DNA from: Thinopyrum elongatum | Lineage: Eukaryota > Streptophyta > Magnoliopsida > Poales > Poaceae | Assembly: GCA_011799875.1 (NCBI GenBank) | Contig: CM022300.1 | Coordinates: 233,253,016-233,317,015, forward strand | Direction of reading: 5' to 3' | Length of the DNA stretch: 64,000 nucleotides | In this document: positions 28,196-40,020 of the stretch, in pieces | Layout: each line of letters begins with the position of its first letter | Numbering within the stretch: position 1 is the stretch's first letter | Position numbers and translations under genes: made by a program | Notes under the pieces: model-generated | Told to the model about the DNA's origin: nothing | The model's input: the letters and a program-made list of their open reading frames with translations, nothing else | Database searches by the model: none

Positions 28196-31100
28196 GTGGC
28201 AGTGGTGTCACACGCTCGTCTCGGTGTCCGTCGTCGCTACCGCGATGACGTCCGGCTCGACTCACGTAACCCTAAGACAGGGTGGCAGTGGTGTCACGTG
28301 CTTGTATTGGAGTCCGTCGTCGCTGCCGCAATGATGTCGGCCTCGACTCGCGATACCCTAAGACGGGGTGGAAGTGGTGTGACATGCTCCTCTCGGCGTC
28401 CGTTGTCGCTACCACGACGACGTCCGCCTCGACTCCCGTTACAGTAAGACAGCGTGACTGTGGTGTCATGGGCTCGTCTCGGCGTCCATCGTCGCTACCG
28501 CGACGATCTCCGCCTCGACACACGTTACCCTTAGACAGGGTGGAAGTGGTGTCACGTGCTCGTCTCGGCGTTAGTCATCGCTACCGTGATGACGTCCGCC
28601 TCGACTCACGTTACCCTAGGACAGGTTGGCAGTGGTGTCACGTGTTCTTCTTGGCGTCCGTCGTTGCTATTGCGATGATGTCTGCCTTGACTCGTATTAT
28701 CCTAAGACAGCGTGGAAGAGTTCTCACGTGCTCATCTCGGCATCTGACGTTGCTACCGTCATGATGTCCGCCTCGACTCGCGTTACCCTAAGACAGCGTG
28801 GTAGTGGTGTCACGTGCTCGTCTCAGCTTCTGTCGTCGCTACCATGATGACGTCCGCCTCGACTCGCGTTATCCTAAGACTGGGTGGCAGTGGTGTCACG
28901 TGCTCGTCTCGGAGTCCGTAATCGCTACCGTGACGGCATCCGCCTCGACTCATGTTATGCTAAGACAGGGTGGCAGTGGTGTCACGTCCTCATCTCGGCA
29001 TCCGTCCTCGCTACCGCGACTACTTTCGCCTCGACACGCGTTACGCTAAGACAGGGTGGTAGTAGTGTCACGGGCTCGTCTCGACGTTCGTCGTTGCTAC
29101 TGCGATGACGTCCGCCTTGACTCGTATTACCCTACTGCAGCGTGGCAGTGTTGTCACGTGCTCGTCTCGGCGTCCGTCGTCGCTACCGGGATGACGTCTG
29201 CCTCGACTCACATTACCCTAAGATAGCGTGGCAGCGTTGTCACGTGCTCGTCTCGGCGTCCGTTGTCGCTACCGCGATGACGTCCGCCTCAACCTACGTT
29301 ACCCTAAGGCAGGGTGGCAGTGGTGTCACTTGCTCGTCTCGGCGTCCATCGTCGCTACTACGACGACATCCGCCTTGACTGGGGTTATGCTAAGACAGGG
29401 TGGCAGTGGTGTCACGTGCTCGTCTCAGCGTCCGTCATCGCTACCGCAACGATATCCGCCTCGACTCAGGTTACGCTAAGACAGGGTGGCGGTGGTGTCC
29501 GTCCTCGCTACCGCGATGACTTCCGCTTCGACTCGCGTTACGCTAAGACAGGTTGGTAGTGGTGTCACGTGCTCATCTCTATGTCCGTCCTTGAAACGGC
29601 GACCATGTCCGCGTCGACTCGCGTTACGCTAAGACAGGGTGGCAGAGGTGTCGCGTGCTCGCCTCGGCGTCCGTCGTCGCTACGGTGACGATGTCCGCCT
29701 CGACTCACGTTACACTAAGACAGGGTGGCACTTGTGTCACGTGCTTGTCTTCGCGTCCGTCGCCGCTACCACGATGATGTCCACCTCGACTCGCGTTACC
29801 CTAAGACAGGGTGGCAGTGTTCCGTCATCGCTACCGCAACGACGTCTGCCTCAACTCGCGTTACCCTAAGACAGGGTGGCAGTGGTGTCACGTGCTCGTA
29901 TCAGCGTCCGTCATTGCTACCGCGACGATGTCCGGCTCTACTTACGTTACCCTAAGATAGGGTTGCCATGGTGTCACGTGCTCGTCTCGGCGTCCATCGT
30001 CGCTACCGGGACGACGTCCACCTCGAGTCGCGTTACCCTAAGACAACTTGGCAGTGGTGTCACGTGCTCGTCTCGGCATCCGTCGTCGCTACCGCGACGA
30101 CGTCCGCTTCGACCCGCGTTACCCTCAGAAAGGGTGGCAGTGGTGTCAAGTGCTTGTCTCGGAGTCTGTAGTTGCTACCGCGACGACATCCGCTGGTTAT
30201 GCTAAGACAGGGTGGCAGTGGTGTCACGTGCTTGTCTCAGCGTCCGTCATCGCTACCGCGATGACATCCACCTCGACTCAGGTTACACTAAGACAGGGAG
30301 GCAGTGGTATCACGTGATCGTCTCGGTGTCCGTCCTCGCTACCGCGACGTCTTCCGCTTCGACTCGCTTTAGGCTAAGACAGGGTGGCAGTGGTGTCACG
30401 TGCTCGTCTCGACGTCCGTCCTCGCTACAGCGACCATGTCTGCGTCGACTCGCGTTACGCTAAGAAAGTGTGGCAGTGGTGTCACGTGCTCGTCTCAGCG
30501 TCCGTTGTCGCTACGGCGAAGATGTCTGCCTCGACTCACGTTACGCTAAGACAGGGTGGCACTTGTGTCACGTGCTTGTCTCGGCGTTCGTCGTCGCTAC
30601 CGCGACGATGTCCGCCTCGACTCACGTAACCCTAAGACAGGGTGGCAGCGTTACGTCGTCGCTACCGTGACGATGTCCGCCTCGAGTCGCGTTACCCTAA
30701 GACAGAGTGGCACTGGTGTCACGTGCTTGTCTCTGCGTGCGTCATCGCTACTGCGATGACATCCGCCTCAACTCGTGTTACCCTAAGGCAGGGTGGCAGT
30801 GGTGTCACGTGCTCGTCTGGGCGTCCGTCGTCGCTACCGCGACGACGTCCGCCTCGTCTCGAGTTACCCTAAGACAGGTTGGCAGTGGTGTCATGTGCTC
30901 GTCTCAGCTTCCGTCTTCTCTATCACGACGACGTCTGCCTCGACCCACGATACCATAAAACAGGATGGTAGTGGTGTCACGTGCTCCTCTCAGTGTCCGT
31001 CGTTGCTACCGCGACGACGTCTGCCTCGACTCGCGTTACGGTAAGACTGCGTGGCAGCGGTGTCACGTGCTTGTCTCGGCGTCCGTCGTTGCTACCGCGA

Positions 31101-34100
31101 CAACGTCCGGCTCTACTCGCGTTACCCTGAGACAGGGTGGCGTGGTGTCACGCGCTCGTCTCGGCGTCCGTCGTCGCTACCGGGACGACATCCGGCTCGA
31201 CTCGCGTTACCCTAAGACAAGGTGGCAGTGGTGTCACGTGCTCGTCTCGGCGTCCGTCGTTGCTACTGCGACAACGACCGCCTCTACTCGCGTTACCCTA
31301 AGACAGGGTGGTAGTGGTGTCACGTGCTCGTCTCGGTGTCCGTCATCGCTATGGCGACGATGTCCACCTCGAATCGTGTTATGCTAAGACAGGGTGGCAG
31401 TGGCGTCACGTGCTCGTCTTGGCGTCCGTCGTTGCTACCGCGACGACGTCTGCCTCTACTCGCGTTACCGTACGACAGGTTGGCCGTGGTGTCACATGCT
31501 CCTCTCGGCGTCCATCGTCGCTACCGCGACGACGTCCGCCTTGACTCGCGTTACCCTAAGACAGGGTGGCAGTGGTGTCACGTGCTCGTCTCAGCGTCCG
31601 TCGTCGCTACTGCGATGATGTTCGCCTCGACTCATGTTACCCTAAAAAAAGGGTGGCAGAGGTGTCAGATGCTCGTCTCGTCGTCTGTCATCGCTACGGT
31701 GATGACGTCAGCCTCGACTGGTGTTACGCTAAGACAGGGTGGCAGTGGTGTCACGTGCTCGTCTCGGCATCCGTCGTTGCTACCGCGACGACGTCCGCCT
31801 CGTCTCGCATAACCCTAAGACAGTGTGGCAGTGGTGTCATGTGCTCGTCTCGGTGTCCATCGTTGCTACTGCGACAACGTCCGCCTCTACTTGCGTTACC
31901 CTAAGACAGGTTGGCCGTGGTGTCACAAGCTCGTCTCAGTGTCCGTCATCGCTACCGCGACAACGTCCGCCTTGACTCGCGTTACCCTAAGACAGGGTGG
32001 CAGTGGTGTCACGTGCTAGTCTCGGCGTCCGTCGTCGCTACTGCGATGACGTCTGCCTTGACTCGGGTTACCCTAAGCCAGGGTGGCTGTGGTGTCACGT
32101 GCTCGTCTCGGCGTCCGTCGTCGCAACGGCGATGACGTCCGCCTCAACTGGCGTTACGCTAAGACAGGGTGGCCGTGGTGTCACGTGCTCGTCTCGGCGT
32201 TCGTCGTTGCTACCGCGACGACATCCGCCTCGACTCGCGTTACCCTAAGACAGTGTGGCAGTGGTGTCACGTGCACGTCTCGACATCCGTTCTGGCTTCC
32301 ACGACGATGTCCGCCTCTACTCGCGTTACCCTAAGACAGGGTGGCCTTGTTGTCACGTGATCGTCTTGGCGTCCGTTATCGCTACCACCATGACGTCCGA
32401 CTCGCCTTGCGTTACCATTAGAGAGGGTGGTAGTGGTGTCACGTGCTTGTCTCGGTGTCCATCGTCGCTATAGCGACGACGTCCGCATCGACTCGCGTTA
32501 CCCTAAGATAGAGTGGCAGTGGTGTCACGTGCTCATCTCGGCGTCCGTCATTGATACTGCGACGATGTCCGCCTCGACTCGTGTTACCCTAAGACAGTGT
32601 GGTAGTGTTGTCACGTGCTCGTCTCGGCGTCCGTCTCGGTGTCCGTTGTCACTACCGGGACTATGTCCGCCTCGACTTGCGTTACACTTAGACAGCGTGG
32701 CAGTGGTGTCATGTGCTCATCTCGGCGTCCGTCGTCGCTACCATGACGACGTCCGCCTCGACTCGCGTTTCCCTAACGCAGGGTGGCAGTGGTGTCACAT
32801 GCTCGTCTCGGTGTCCGTCGTCGCTACCGCGATGACGTCCGGCTGGACTCACGTAACCCTAAGACAGGGTGGCAGTGGTGTCACGTGCTTGGATTGGAGT
32901 CCGTCGTCGCTGCCGCAATGATGTCGGCCTCGACTCGCGATACCCTAAGACGGGGTGGAAGTGGTGTGACATGCTCCTCTCGTCTTCCGTTGTCGCTACC
33001 ACGACGACGTCCGCCTCGACTCCCATTACAGTAAGACAGCGTGACTGTGGTGTCATGGGCTCGTCTCGGCGTCCATCGTCGCTACCGCGACGATGTCCGC
33101 CTCGACACACGTTACCCTAAGACAGGGTGGAAGTGGTGTCACGTGCTCGTCTCGGTGTTAGTCATCGCTACCGTGATGACGTCCGCCTCGACTCACGTTA
33201 CCCTAGGACAGGTTGGCAGTGGTGTCACGTGTTCTTCTTGGCGTTCGTCGTTGCTATTGCGACGATGTCTGCCTTGACTCGTATTATCCTAAGACAGCGT
33301 GGAAGTGTTCTCACGTGCTCGTCTCGGCATCCGACGTTGCTACCGTCATGATGTCCGCCTCGACTCGCGTTACCCTAAGGCAGCGTGGTAGTGGTGTCAC
33401 GTGCTCGTCTCAGCTTCTGTCGTCGCTACCATGATGACGTCCGCCTCGACTCGCGTTATCCTAAGACAGGGTGGCAGTGGTGTCACGTGCTCGTCTCGGA
33501 GTCCGTAATCGCTACCGTAACGGCATCCGCCTCGACTCGCGTTATGCTAAGACAGGGTGGCAGTGGTGTCACGTCCTCATCTCGGCATCCGTCCTCGCTA
33601 CCGCGACTACTTCCGCCTCGACACGCGTTACGCTAAGACAGGGTGGCAGTAGTGTCACGTGCTCGTCTCGGCGTTCGTCGTTGCTACTGCGATGACGTCC
33701 GCCTTGACTCGTATTACCCTACTGCAGCGTGGCAGTGTTGTCACGTGCTCGTCTCGGCGTCCGTCGTCGCTACCGGGACGACGTCCGCCTCGACTCACAT
33801 TGCACTAAGACAGCGTGGCAGTGTTATCACGTGCTCGTCTCGGCGTCCGTTGTCGCTACCGCGATGACGTCCGCCTCAACCTACGTTACCCTAAGGCAGG
33901 GTGGCAATGGTGTCACTTGCTCGTCTCGGCGTCCATCGTCGCTACTACGACGACATCCGCCTTGACTGGGGTTATGCTAAGACAGGGTGGCAGTGGTGTC
34001 ACGTGCTCGTTTCAGCGTCCGTCATCGCTACCGCAACGATATCCGCCTCGACTCAGGTTACGCTAAGACAGGGTGGCGGTGGTGTCCGTCCTCACTACCG

Positions 34101-34416
34101 CGATGACTTCCGCTTCGACTCGCGTTACGCTAAGACAGGTTGGTAGTGGTGTCACGTGCTCATCTCTATGTCCGTCCTTGCAACGGCGACCGTGTCCGCG
34201 TCGACCCGCGTTACGCTAAGACAGGGTGGCAGAGGTGTCACGTGCTCGCCTCGGCGTCCGTCGTCGCTACGGTGACGATGTCCGCCTCGACTCACGTTAC
34301 ACTAAGACAGGGTGGCCCTTGTGTCACGTGCTTGTCTTCGCGTCCGTCGCCGCTACCACGATGATGTCCACCTCGACTCGCGTTACCCTAAGACAGGGTG
34401 GCAGTGTTCCGTCATC
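28196..34416 (+). repeat. 4587-bp higher-order repeat family
   Basis: Variant monomers at 28196-29900 recur at 32783-34416 with a constant offset of 4587: 28282/32869, 28626/33213, 28884/33471, 29314/33901, 29639/34226, 29725/34312. The second copy stops abruptly at about 34416, where the diverged patch begins. The first part (27.8-28.4 kb) also resembles 14.3-14.9 kb, linking this family to the 8480-bp unit. Confidence 0.8.
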
Positions 34417-34610
34417 GCTATTAACCCGCACCCGCAAGTCACTACTTCCTGCCTTCAACTCGTCTTTACCCCCTATAGCCAGGGTGCGCAGTGGTTCACG
34501 ATGGCTGCGTATTCAGCGTCCGTCATTTCGTACCCACTCAACCGTTTGAAGGTTACAACCAGTCCGTCGTACGATGTCGCTCCTCGCCTCGTGTTATGCT
34601 ACTACAAGGT
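34417..34610 (+). repeat. Hyper-diverged satellite patch
   Basis: Roughly two monomers' worth of sequence in which the satellite is only just traceable: remnants like GTGCGCAGTGGTTCACGATG and CAGCGTCCGTCATTTCG keep the order of the usual blocks but with many substitutions. Monomers on both sides are ordinary, and the second 4587-bp copy ends here. It could be an old monomer trapped at a rearrangement join, a conversion tract from a distant relative, or poor consensus sequence. Confidence 0.6.
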
Positions 34611-35860
34611 GGCAGTGGTGTCACATGCTCGACTCGGCGTCAGCACTCGCTAAGGCGATGATGTTCGCGTCGACTCGCGTTACGCTAAGACAGGGTGGCA
34701 GTGGTGTCACGTGCTCGTCTCGGCGTCCGTCCTCGCTACGGCGATGATGTCTGCCTCGACTCGCGTTACCCTAAGACAGGGTGGCACTGGTGTCACATGC
34801 TCCTCTCGGCGTCCGTCGTTCCTACCACGACGATGTCCGCCTCGACTCACGTTACCCTAAGACAGGGTGGCAGTGTTTCATCATTGCTACCGCGATGATG
34901 TCCGCCTCGAGTCGCATTACCCTAAGACAGAGTGGCACAGGTGTCACGTGCTCGTCTCGGCATCCTTCGTCGCTACCACGACGACATCTGCCTCAACTCG
35001 CGTTACCCTAAGGCAGGGTAACAGTGGTCGCACGTGCTAGTCTCGGCGTCCGTCGTTGCTATTGCGACGACGTCCGCCTCGACTCGTATTACCCTAAGAC
35101 AGCGTGGAAGTGTTGTCATGTGCTCGTCTCGGCGTCCGTTGTCACTACCACGACGACGTCCGCCTCGACTCGCGTAACCCTACGACTGGGTGGTAGTGGT
35201 GTCATGTGCTCGTCTCAGCATTTGTCATCGCTACCACGATGACGTCTGCCTCGACTCACGTTACCCTAGGACAGGGTGGCAGTGGTGTCACGTGTTCATC
35301 TCGGCGTCCATCGCTGCTATTGCGACGACGTCCGCCTTGACTCGTATTACCCTAAGACAGCGTGGAAGTGTTGTCACGTGCTCGTCTCGGCGTCCGACGT
35401 TTCTACCGTCATGATGTCCGCCTCAACTCGCGTTACCCTAAGACAGCGTGGTAGTGGTGTCACGTGCTTGTCTCGGCTTTCGTCGTCGCTACCACGATGA
35501 CGTCTGCCTCGACTCATGTTATCCTAAGACAGGGTGGCAGTGGTGTCACGTGCTCGTCTCGGAGTCCGTCATCGCTACCGTAACGGCATCCGCCTCGACT
35601 CGCGTTATGCTAAGATAGGTTGGCAGTTGTGTCACGTGCTCATCTGGGCGTCCGTCCTCGCTACCACGACTACTTCCGCCTCAACACGCGTTACGCTAAG
35701 ACAGGGTGGCAGTAGTGTCACGTGCTCATCTCGTCGTTCGTCGTTGCTACTGCGGTGACGTCCACCTTGACTCGTATTACCCTAAGGCAGCGTGGCAGTG
35801 TTGTCACGTGCTCGTCTTGGCGTCCGTCGTCGCTACCGGGACGACGTCCGCCTCGACTCT

Positions 35861-35865
35861 CGTTA
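35861..35865. repeat. Target-site duplication, left copy (CGTTA)
   Basis: CGTTA belongs to the normal satellite segment GCGTTACCC and directly precedes the TG of the left LTR. The identical 5 bp follows the right LTR, as expected for a Gypsy-type integrase. Confidence 0.95.
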
Positions 35866-36626
35866 TGTAGTGGTATTCTCATGGGGGGGGGTTGCGAGAC
35901 AACAGATGCCATAGGGTGGCTTGAGGTGACGGCAAGACTGCCGCCGGAATATCCAGGGATGGGTATGCGAGTAGTACGCGCTAGTTTACCCAGGTTCGGG
36001 GCTCTCCGGAGAGATAATACCCCTACGTCTGCATGTCTATATGTATGTGGTATATCTACAGTACAGAGTGCTCCTGGAGCTGTATCTGAGGTCAGTGCCG
36101 TAGGCATCTGGCCTCGTACGTGTAAAGCAGTAGCAGAGAGCTAGCTAGCTAGATGGCCGAATGAGCCCGGCCATGTGTTTCCATGCGTGAGAGCATGTGT
36201 GTGTGCTCATGCGTGAGCACTTGGGCATGCATGCCCGTAAGAGTGTGGAGTGGATGGATGGCTGGCTAGCTCCCTCTTATAGTGTGAGGGTAGCTTACAT
36301 CCAAAGCTAGATGGGTATGGTGGGTGGTGGCCCACCCACCAACTACATTATTTGGGGGACATTGATGTGACGTGTTACACCTGCTACAGTGCTCCACTAT
36401 TCTCCAGCAGTGCCGGGTACGGCCGTCTCGGCGGGGTCTTGTCGGTGCAGCGGTCGACTTCGGGCAGCCGACTGGTCGGCGCAGTCGGCAGCCGTCTGGT
36501 TGGCGCAGTCGGACAGGGGGCCGTCTGGGGCGTCCTGAGCAGTCGGACTGAGGGGCTTTGCTAGGCCCGATGTCTTGAAATATTGTCTCGCCGTCTTTGG
36601 GGTACCCGTGGTCAATTACCCCGACA
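35866..36626 (-). repeat. Left LTR (3' LTR in element orientation)
   Basis: 761 bp, beginning TGTAGTGG and ending CCCCGACA on the plus strand. It differs from the right LTR by about 33 changes, including the fourth base (A here, C there) and a longer G run after TTCTCATG. It contains a GCTAGCTAGCTAG simple motif and a leftward TATA box at 36272-36285. Confidence 0.95.
36272..36285 (-). promoter_or_regulatory. TATA box in the left LTR
   Basis: Reads CACTATAAGAGGGA on the minus strand. As part of the 3' LTR it could drive leftward read-through into the satellite (15-35 kb side). Inferred from the motif only. Confidence 0.6.
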
Positions 36627-37262
36627 GTAGCCTCCGAGCCTCCGGGCAACTTGGCAAAGTTGGGCCGCGGTTTTTTAGCGGGTGTTGATGTAGAAAATGT
36701 CAATGACGGCCGGCTGCGGACGGTAGCCGGCGCGGCTTGCTTCTGGTGGGGGCACGCAAGCGCACCCGCTGGGTGTAGCCTCCGAGCCTCCGGGCAACTT
36801 TGGACAAGTTGGGCGGAGGCTTTTCGCGGTTGTTGGTGCAGACGATGGCGTCGAGGGGCCGGTTGCAGCTGGCAGCGGGCGTGCAACAGGCGCGGCATGT
36901 TTCGAGTGGGGGCGCGTAGGCGCACCCGCTGGGTGTAGCCTCCGAGCCTCCGGGCAACTTTGGAAAAGTTGGGCGGAGGGTCTTGTTGTTGATGATGAAG
37001 CCGACGGTAACGTCGAGGGTGCCGGGCGCGGACATGGGGTCCGCTGGCTGGTGCCATTGAGCACGGACGCGGGGCCCGCCGACTGAAGCTGTCAGGCGCG
37101 GATGCGGAGTCCGCCGACTAATGCTGTTAGGCGCGGACGCGGAGTCCGCCGACTGATGTTGTCGATGACAGCCGGCTGCGGGCTGCAGCCGGCGCGACTT
37201 GCTTCCAGTGGGGGCACGCCAGCGCACCCACTGGATGTAGCCTCCGAGCCTCCGAGCGAGGA
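36627..37262 (-). repeat. Tandem PPT-adjacent modules next to the 3' LTR
   Basis: The sequence immediately inside the left LTR (plus strand GTAGCCTCCGAGCCTCCGGG) recurs at 36775, 36935 and 37237, with a looser copy at 37942. Most copies follow GCGCACCCGCTGGGT. Spacings are about 148, 160 and 302 bp, and the intervening sequence is less conserved. Read leftward each copy is CCCGGAGGCTCGGAGGCTAC, the position and sense expected of the polypurine tract that primes plus-strand synthesis. The element therefore has several PPT-like modules in a row, the innermost touching the LTR. Low-complexity reading frames here show no recognisable protein. Confidence 0.75.
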
Positions 37263-38350
37263 GGGGGGTTCCCCACGGAAATAATCATGCAAAAGATAAA
37301 GTTAGTCCGCGCAGATATATCAAATGTTTGATTGTATCATTGCAAATTTTATGCGGGGGGTGCCGACTCGGTTTCGTCCGAGACCCCTTCAATACTTTTC
37401 ATGTCCCCTCCGTTCTTTGGCTTGCACTCTCGCTAGCCGGACAGCCGCTCTTCGGTCTATGGCTGAGAGTGGGCCGCGGGGTGGAGTGTACAATACTTAG
37501 ACTCTGGGAGCGGATTCGACCGAGCAGATACTCATAAAGCAAACGGCCGGGTCACCCGAACCATTTCTCTTCCCGAACATTTTTCGCGTGGGTGGCCTCC
37601 AACCTTCGCTCTCGCTTGCCGGATAGCCGCGCTGCGGTCTGTGGCTGAGAGTGAGCCTTCGGTTCCGTGCACGCTACTAAGCCGTCTGCGGGAACGAACT
37701 TCTCAGGCCAAGCGGCCAGCCTCCGGGCCAACTCTGGCTGGCGTCGGAGCGAACAGTAATGCAACTGTAATAAAGGCGGAGGTGGTCTTCGAGCATCACT
37801 CGGGGTTATCCGGGCTTGCACGTGGTGCAAAAATATGCGGGTGAGGAGCTCACGTTGGTTTTCGTGTAGGCGAGGCAGAAGTTGCCGGAGACAGCCGGCG
37901 CGGCTAAGCGCTTGCGGGGCGCGCCGGCGCACCTGCTGGGTGTAGCCCTCGAGCCTCTAGGAGCTCGAGGAGGGTCCAGCCGGTCGGACTTGACCGGCCA
38001 GGCGGCGAGCAGGATGCGGCCGAGCCGGCTTGGCACAGCCGGCCAGGCGGCTCGCAACCTATCTCTTTTTTTTTTTCCGGCCTGGCGGCCGAATGTTTTT
38101 CTCTTTTATACAGCTGTTGGTAGTCGGACATTTTTCGTTTGCTTTGGGCAGCCGGAAATAATACAGCTGTTGGTAGTCGGACATTTTTCGTTTGCTTTGG
38201 GCAGCCGGACTATTTCTTTTGCTTCGGGCAGCCGGCCCCAATGCTCTTTCCCATCCGGCCCTGTTGACTTTTCTAGCCGGACCTCGGGCAGCCGGCCCTT
38301 CTTCTGCACCAACGAACAGCCGGCTCGGTGCTTTCTTTTTCTCCGTTTTA
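37263..38350. other. Non-coding internal region of the small element
   Basis: No convincing gene. It holds an imperfect direct duplication: about 37427-37473 resembles 37609-37655 (both CTCTCGC-TGCCGGA-AGCCGC then GGCTGAGAGTG). It also has another copy of the CACCTGCTGGGTGTAGCCC module near 37930-37955 and T-rich tracts. Similar wording (GCCAGACAGTCGCTC, GGCTTATGG) occurs at about 59465-59505 in the large element, supporting common ancestry. Confidence 0.6.
38108..38208. repeat. 53-bp tandem duplication
   Basis: Two almost identical units (38108-38155 and 38161-38208, period 53) start with ATACAGCTGTTGGTAGTCGG and end in GGGCAGCCGGA. A shorter third echo, TTTCTTTTGCTTCGGGCAGCCGG, follows. 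Confidence 0.85.
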
Positions 38351-40000
38351 TTTACAGCCGGCTTGACTTTTCTTCTTTTCCTCGCGTGGGGCAGCCGGCC
38401 CTTTCTTTCTGCACGGAGCAGCCGGCTGGGGCGCCACCCGGTCGGGCGCCGAGCCAGGGCGGCAGGTGGCCACAGGCGGAGGCGGCCAGGCGGCGAGTCG
38501 GCAATGCACGCGCGAAGCCGGCCGCGCGGACAGCCGGAGACCCGGCAGGCGGATCCGCGACAAGGGTCGGCCGGTGCGGGCGTGGCCGAGCAGGCAGCGC
38601 GGGAGGAAACCGGCGCGGAGACGGCAGTGGCGGGGCAGTGCGGTGGCGAGGTGCGTGGGCGAGCCGGCAAGCGCGGGAAGCCGGCGCGGGGGTGCCCAGG
38701 CGGCACAGCGAGGCAGGAGCAGCGAGGCACCTGGCGGTGCCAGGTGGACACGGGGTAAGACGGCGCAGAGGGCAGCAGCGGAGTCGAGCAGCCGGCCCGG
38801 GCGGCTCGGACCAGCGGAGCTCGGGGGCGGAGCAGCTCGTGGAGCAGAGGCGGAGCCGGCAGCTAGGCGGGCGCAGCAGCCGGAGCGGGGCCGGCGTGGG
38901 GTGCGGCCGATGCGGAGGAGGATAGGAGGAGCAGCACAGCCAGCGGGCGTCGCGGGAACGCGGGCGCAAGACAGAGGGGCCGGCGTGGGCCAGCCCAGTG
39001 GCCTCCATGGCCGGCGGCTGTGTGGGTCGCGCGAGATGAAGGGGCGCCGCGAGGTGGAGCCTGCCGAGGGGAGGAGGAGCGCGGGGTTGGAGGCGGAGGG
39101 CGCGGCGACCTGCAGCGGCGAAGGGCGCGTAATTGCAGAGGGGGGCCACAGGGGGCTCGTCTGCGCGGCGGTCGGGGATGGCGTATCCGGCGAGGCGACG
39201 CAGGACGGACTCTCCTGGTGCGGAGTACCCGGCTGGAGCGGGCGGACGAGGAGGGGCGGTGCTGAGTGGCCGTGGCGGAGCAGCGCGCTTGCCGCTGCTG
39301 CTGGCCGGCGAAGGACTTAGCGACACGGGCATGGAGGCAGGGGAGCAGGAGCATGGCTTCTAGCAGCTGGGCGTTCGGGCGCAGTGCTCCTCGAGCATGA
39401 GCGCAACAGACTGGAGGTTGGCGACGGTGCTGTGCGGCGCGAGAGCGGACAAGACGAGGCTGCCCGAGAAGAGGCATGGCGCGGGGCGGAGCAGCCCACA
39501 GGAGCGGCCCGTCTAGCCGGAGCCAGCCATTTCATGGCTAGTGTACGGGCAGTGTCTGACCCACATCCGGCCGATGCACAGGTTGTATATGGCCATTATC
39601 CAACAATTGTCTGGGTAGTATCTGGGTAGTGTATGGATGGTGTATGACAACGGTTTGACTTGCATCTAGCTAGCTTGCATAGATGGTATATGGAGGAGCG
39701 AGCACGCGTTTCGGCCGGAGCAAGGCGCAACACGGAGGGGAGCAAACGCGAGTGGCGCGAAGATGGACGCGGCCGACCGAAGCGAGGCCCCGCGCGCGGC
39801 GCGCGCGCGGACTGACGGCCGGCGTCGCAACGGTGGTGATGAAGAGGCCGAGGCCGACGACGAGGATGCGCCGCTCCGCACGTCGCCGCCCCGGGGGCGA
39901 GTCGATGTCGAGCCCTCGAGCGTGGCCGGAGAGGCAGGCGGCGCCGCAGCGACGATGATGAAAAAGGGTCCCGCCCGGACTGCGAAACCAGCAGCAGCTT
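38351..40000 (-). other. GC-rich leader region of the small element, no supported gene
   Basis: Very GC- and CpG-rich sequence lying just downstream of the right (5') LTR in element orientation, where gag would be expected. Long open frames exist on both strands (for example minus 38352-39332 and plus 37882-38925), but their products are Arg/Pro/Ala/Gly-rich with no gag, zinc-knuckle or pol motif, as expected of stop-poor GC-rich DNA. A leftward frame at 39666-40088 opens near the primer site and has a Ser/Ala/Arg-rich composition. I cannot support it as a gag gene. Confidence 0.55.
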
Positions 40001-40018
40001 GCCCCATGGTGGGCGCCA
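40001..40018 (-). promoter_or_regulatory. Primer-binding-site-like sequence
   Basis: On the minus strand, TGGCGCCCACCATGGGGC begins two bases inside the end of the right LTR. A TGG-starting 18-mer at this place is typical of the tRNA primer site that starts minus-strand cDNA synthesis. It fixes the element's orientation and makes the right LTR the 5' LTR. I do not assign the tRNA. Confidence 0.75.
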
Positions 40019-40020
40019 AC

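Larger units (their letters stand above)
1..35865 (+). repeat. 86-bp satellite array, left block
   Basis: Head-to-tail tandem repeat with an 86-bp period, about 417 monomers, all in one orientation. Taking the G-box as position 1, a consensus monomer has CACGTG at 1-6, an inverted repeat CGTCGTCGC-TACC-GCGACGACG near 21-42, GACGTC near 39-44, and ACCCT-AAGAC-AGGGT near 61-75. Monomers differ mainly by C/T and G/A transitions, often at CpG (for example CACGTG versus CACATG, and GACGTCC versus GACATCC). Two recurring types differ at the telomere-like site, ACCCTAAG versus ACGCTAAG. Because 86 is 2 mod 3, and TAA in CCTAAG is the only stop in the consensus, each frame stays open for about 83 codons. 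This gives hundreds of staggered pseudo-ORFs with no coding meaning. The block is cut at the right by an LTR element whose 5-bp target site is the satellite sequence CGTTA. I do not recognise this satellite family. Confidence 0.97.

Noticed and set aside
1..35865. CRISPR array
   Set aside because: The repeats are contiguous 86-bp monomers with no unique spacers and no cas genes, and the surroundings are plant retroelements.
36266..37227. Minus-strand ORFs of 263 and 175 residues spanning the left LTR boundary
   Set aside because: They run through the LTR and the tandem PPT-like modules. The repetitive PRRLH-type peptide reflects the DNA repeat, not a protein family.
37882..39332. Long ORFs on both strands (347 and 326 residues) in the small element
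   Set aside because: Low-complexity Arg/Ala/Gly/Pro products from GC-rich DNA with few stops, overlapping on opposite strands, without gag or pol motifs.
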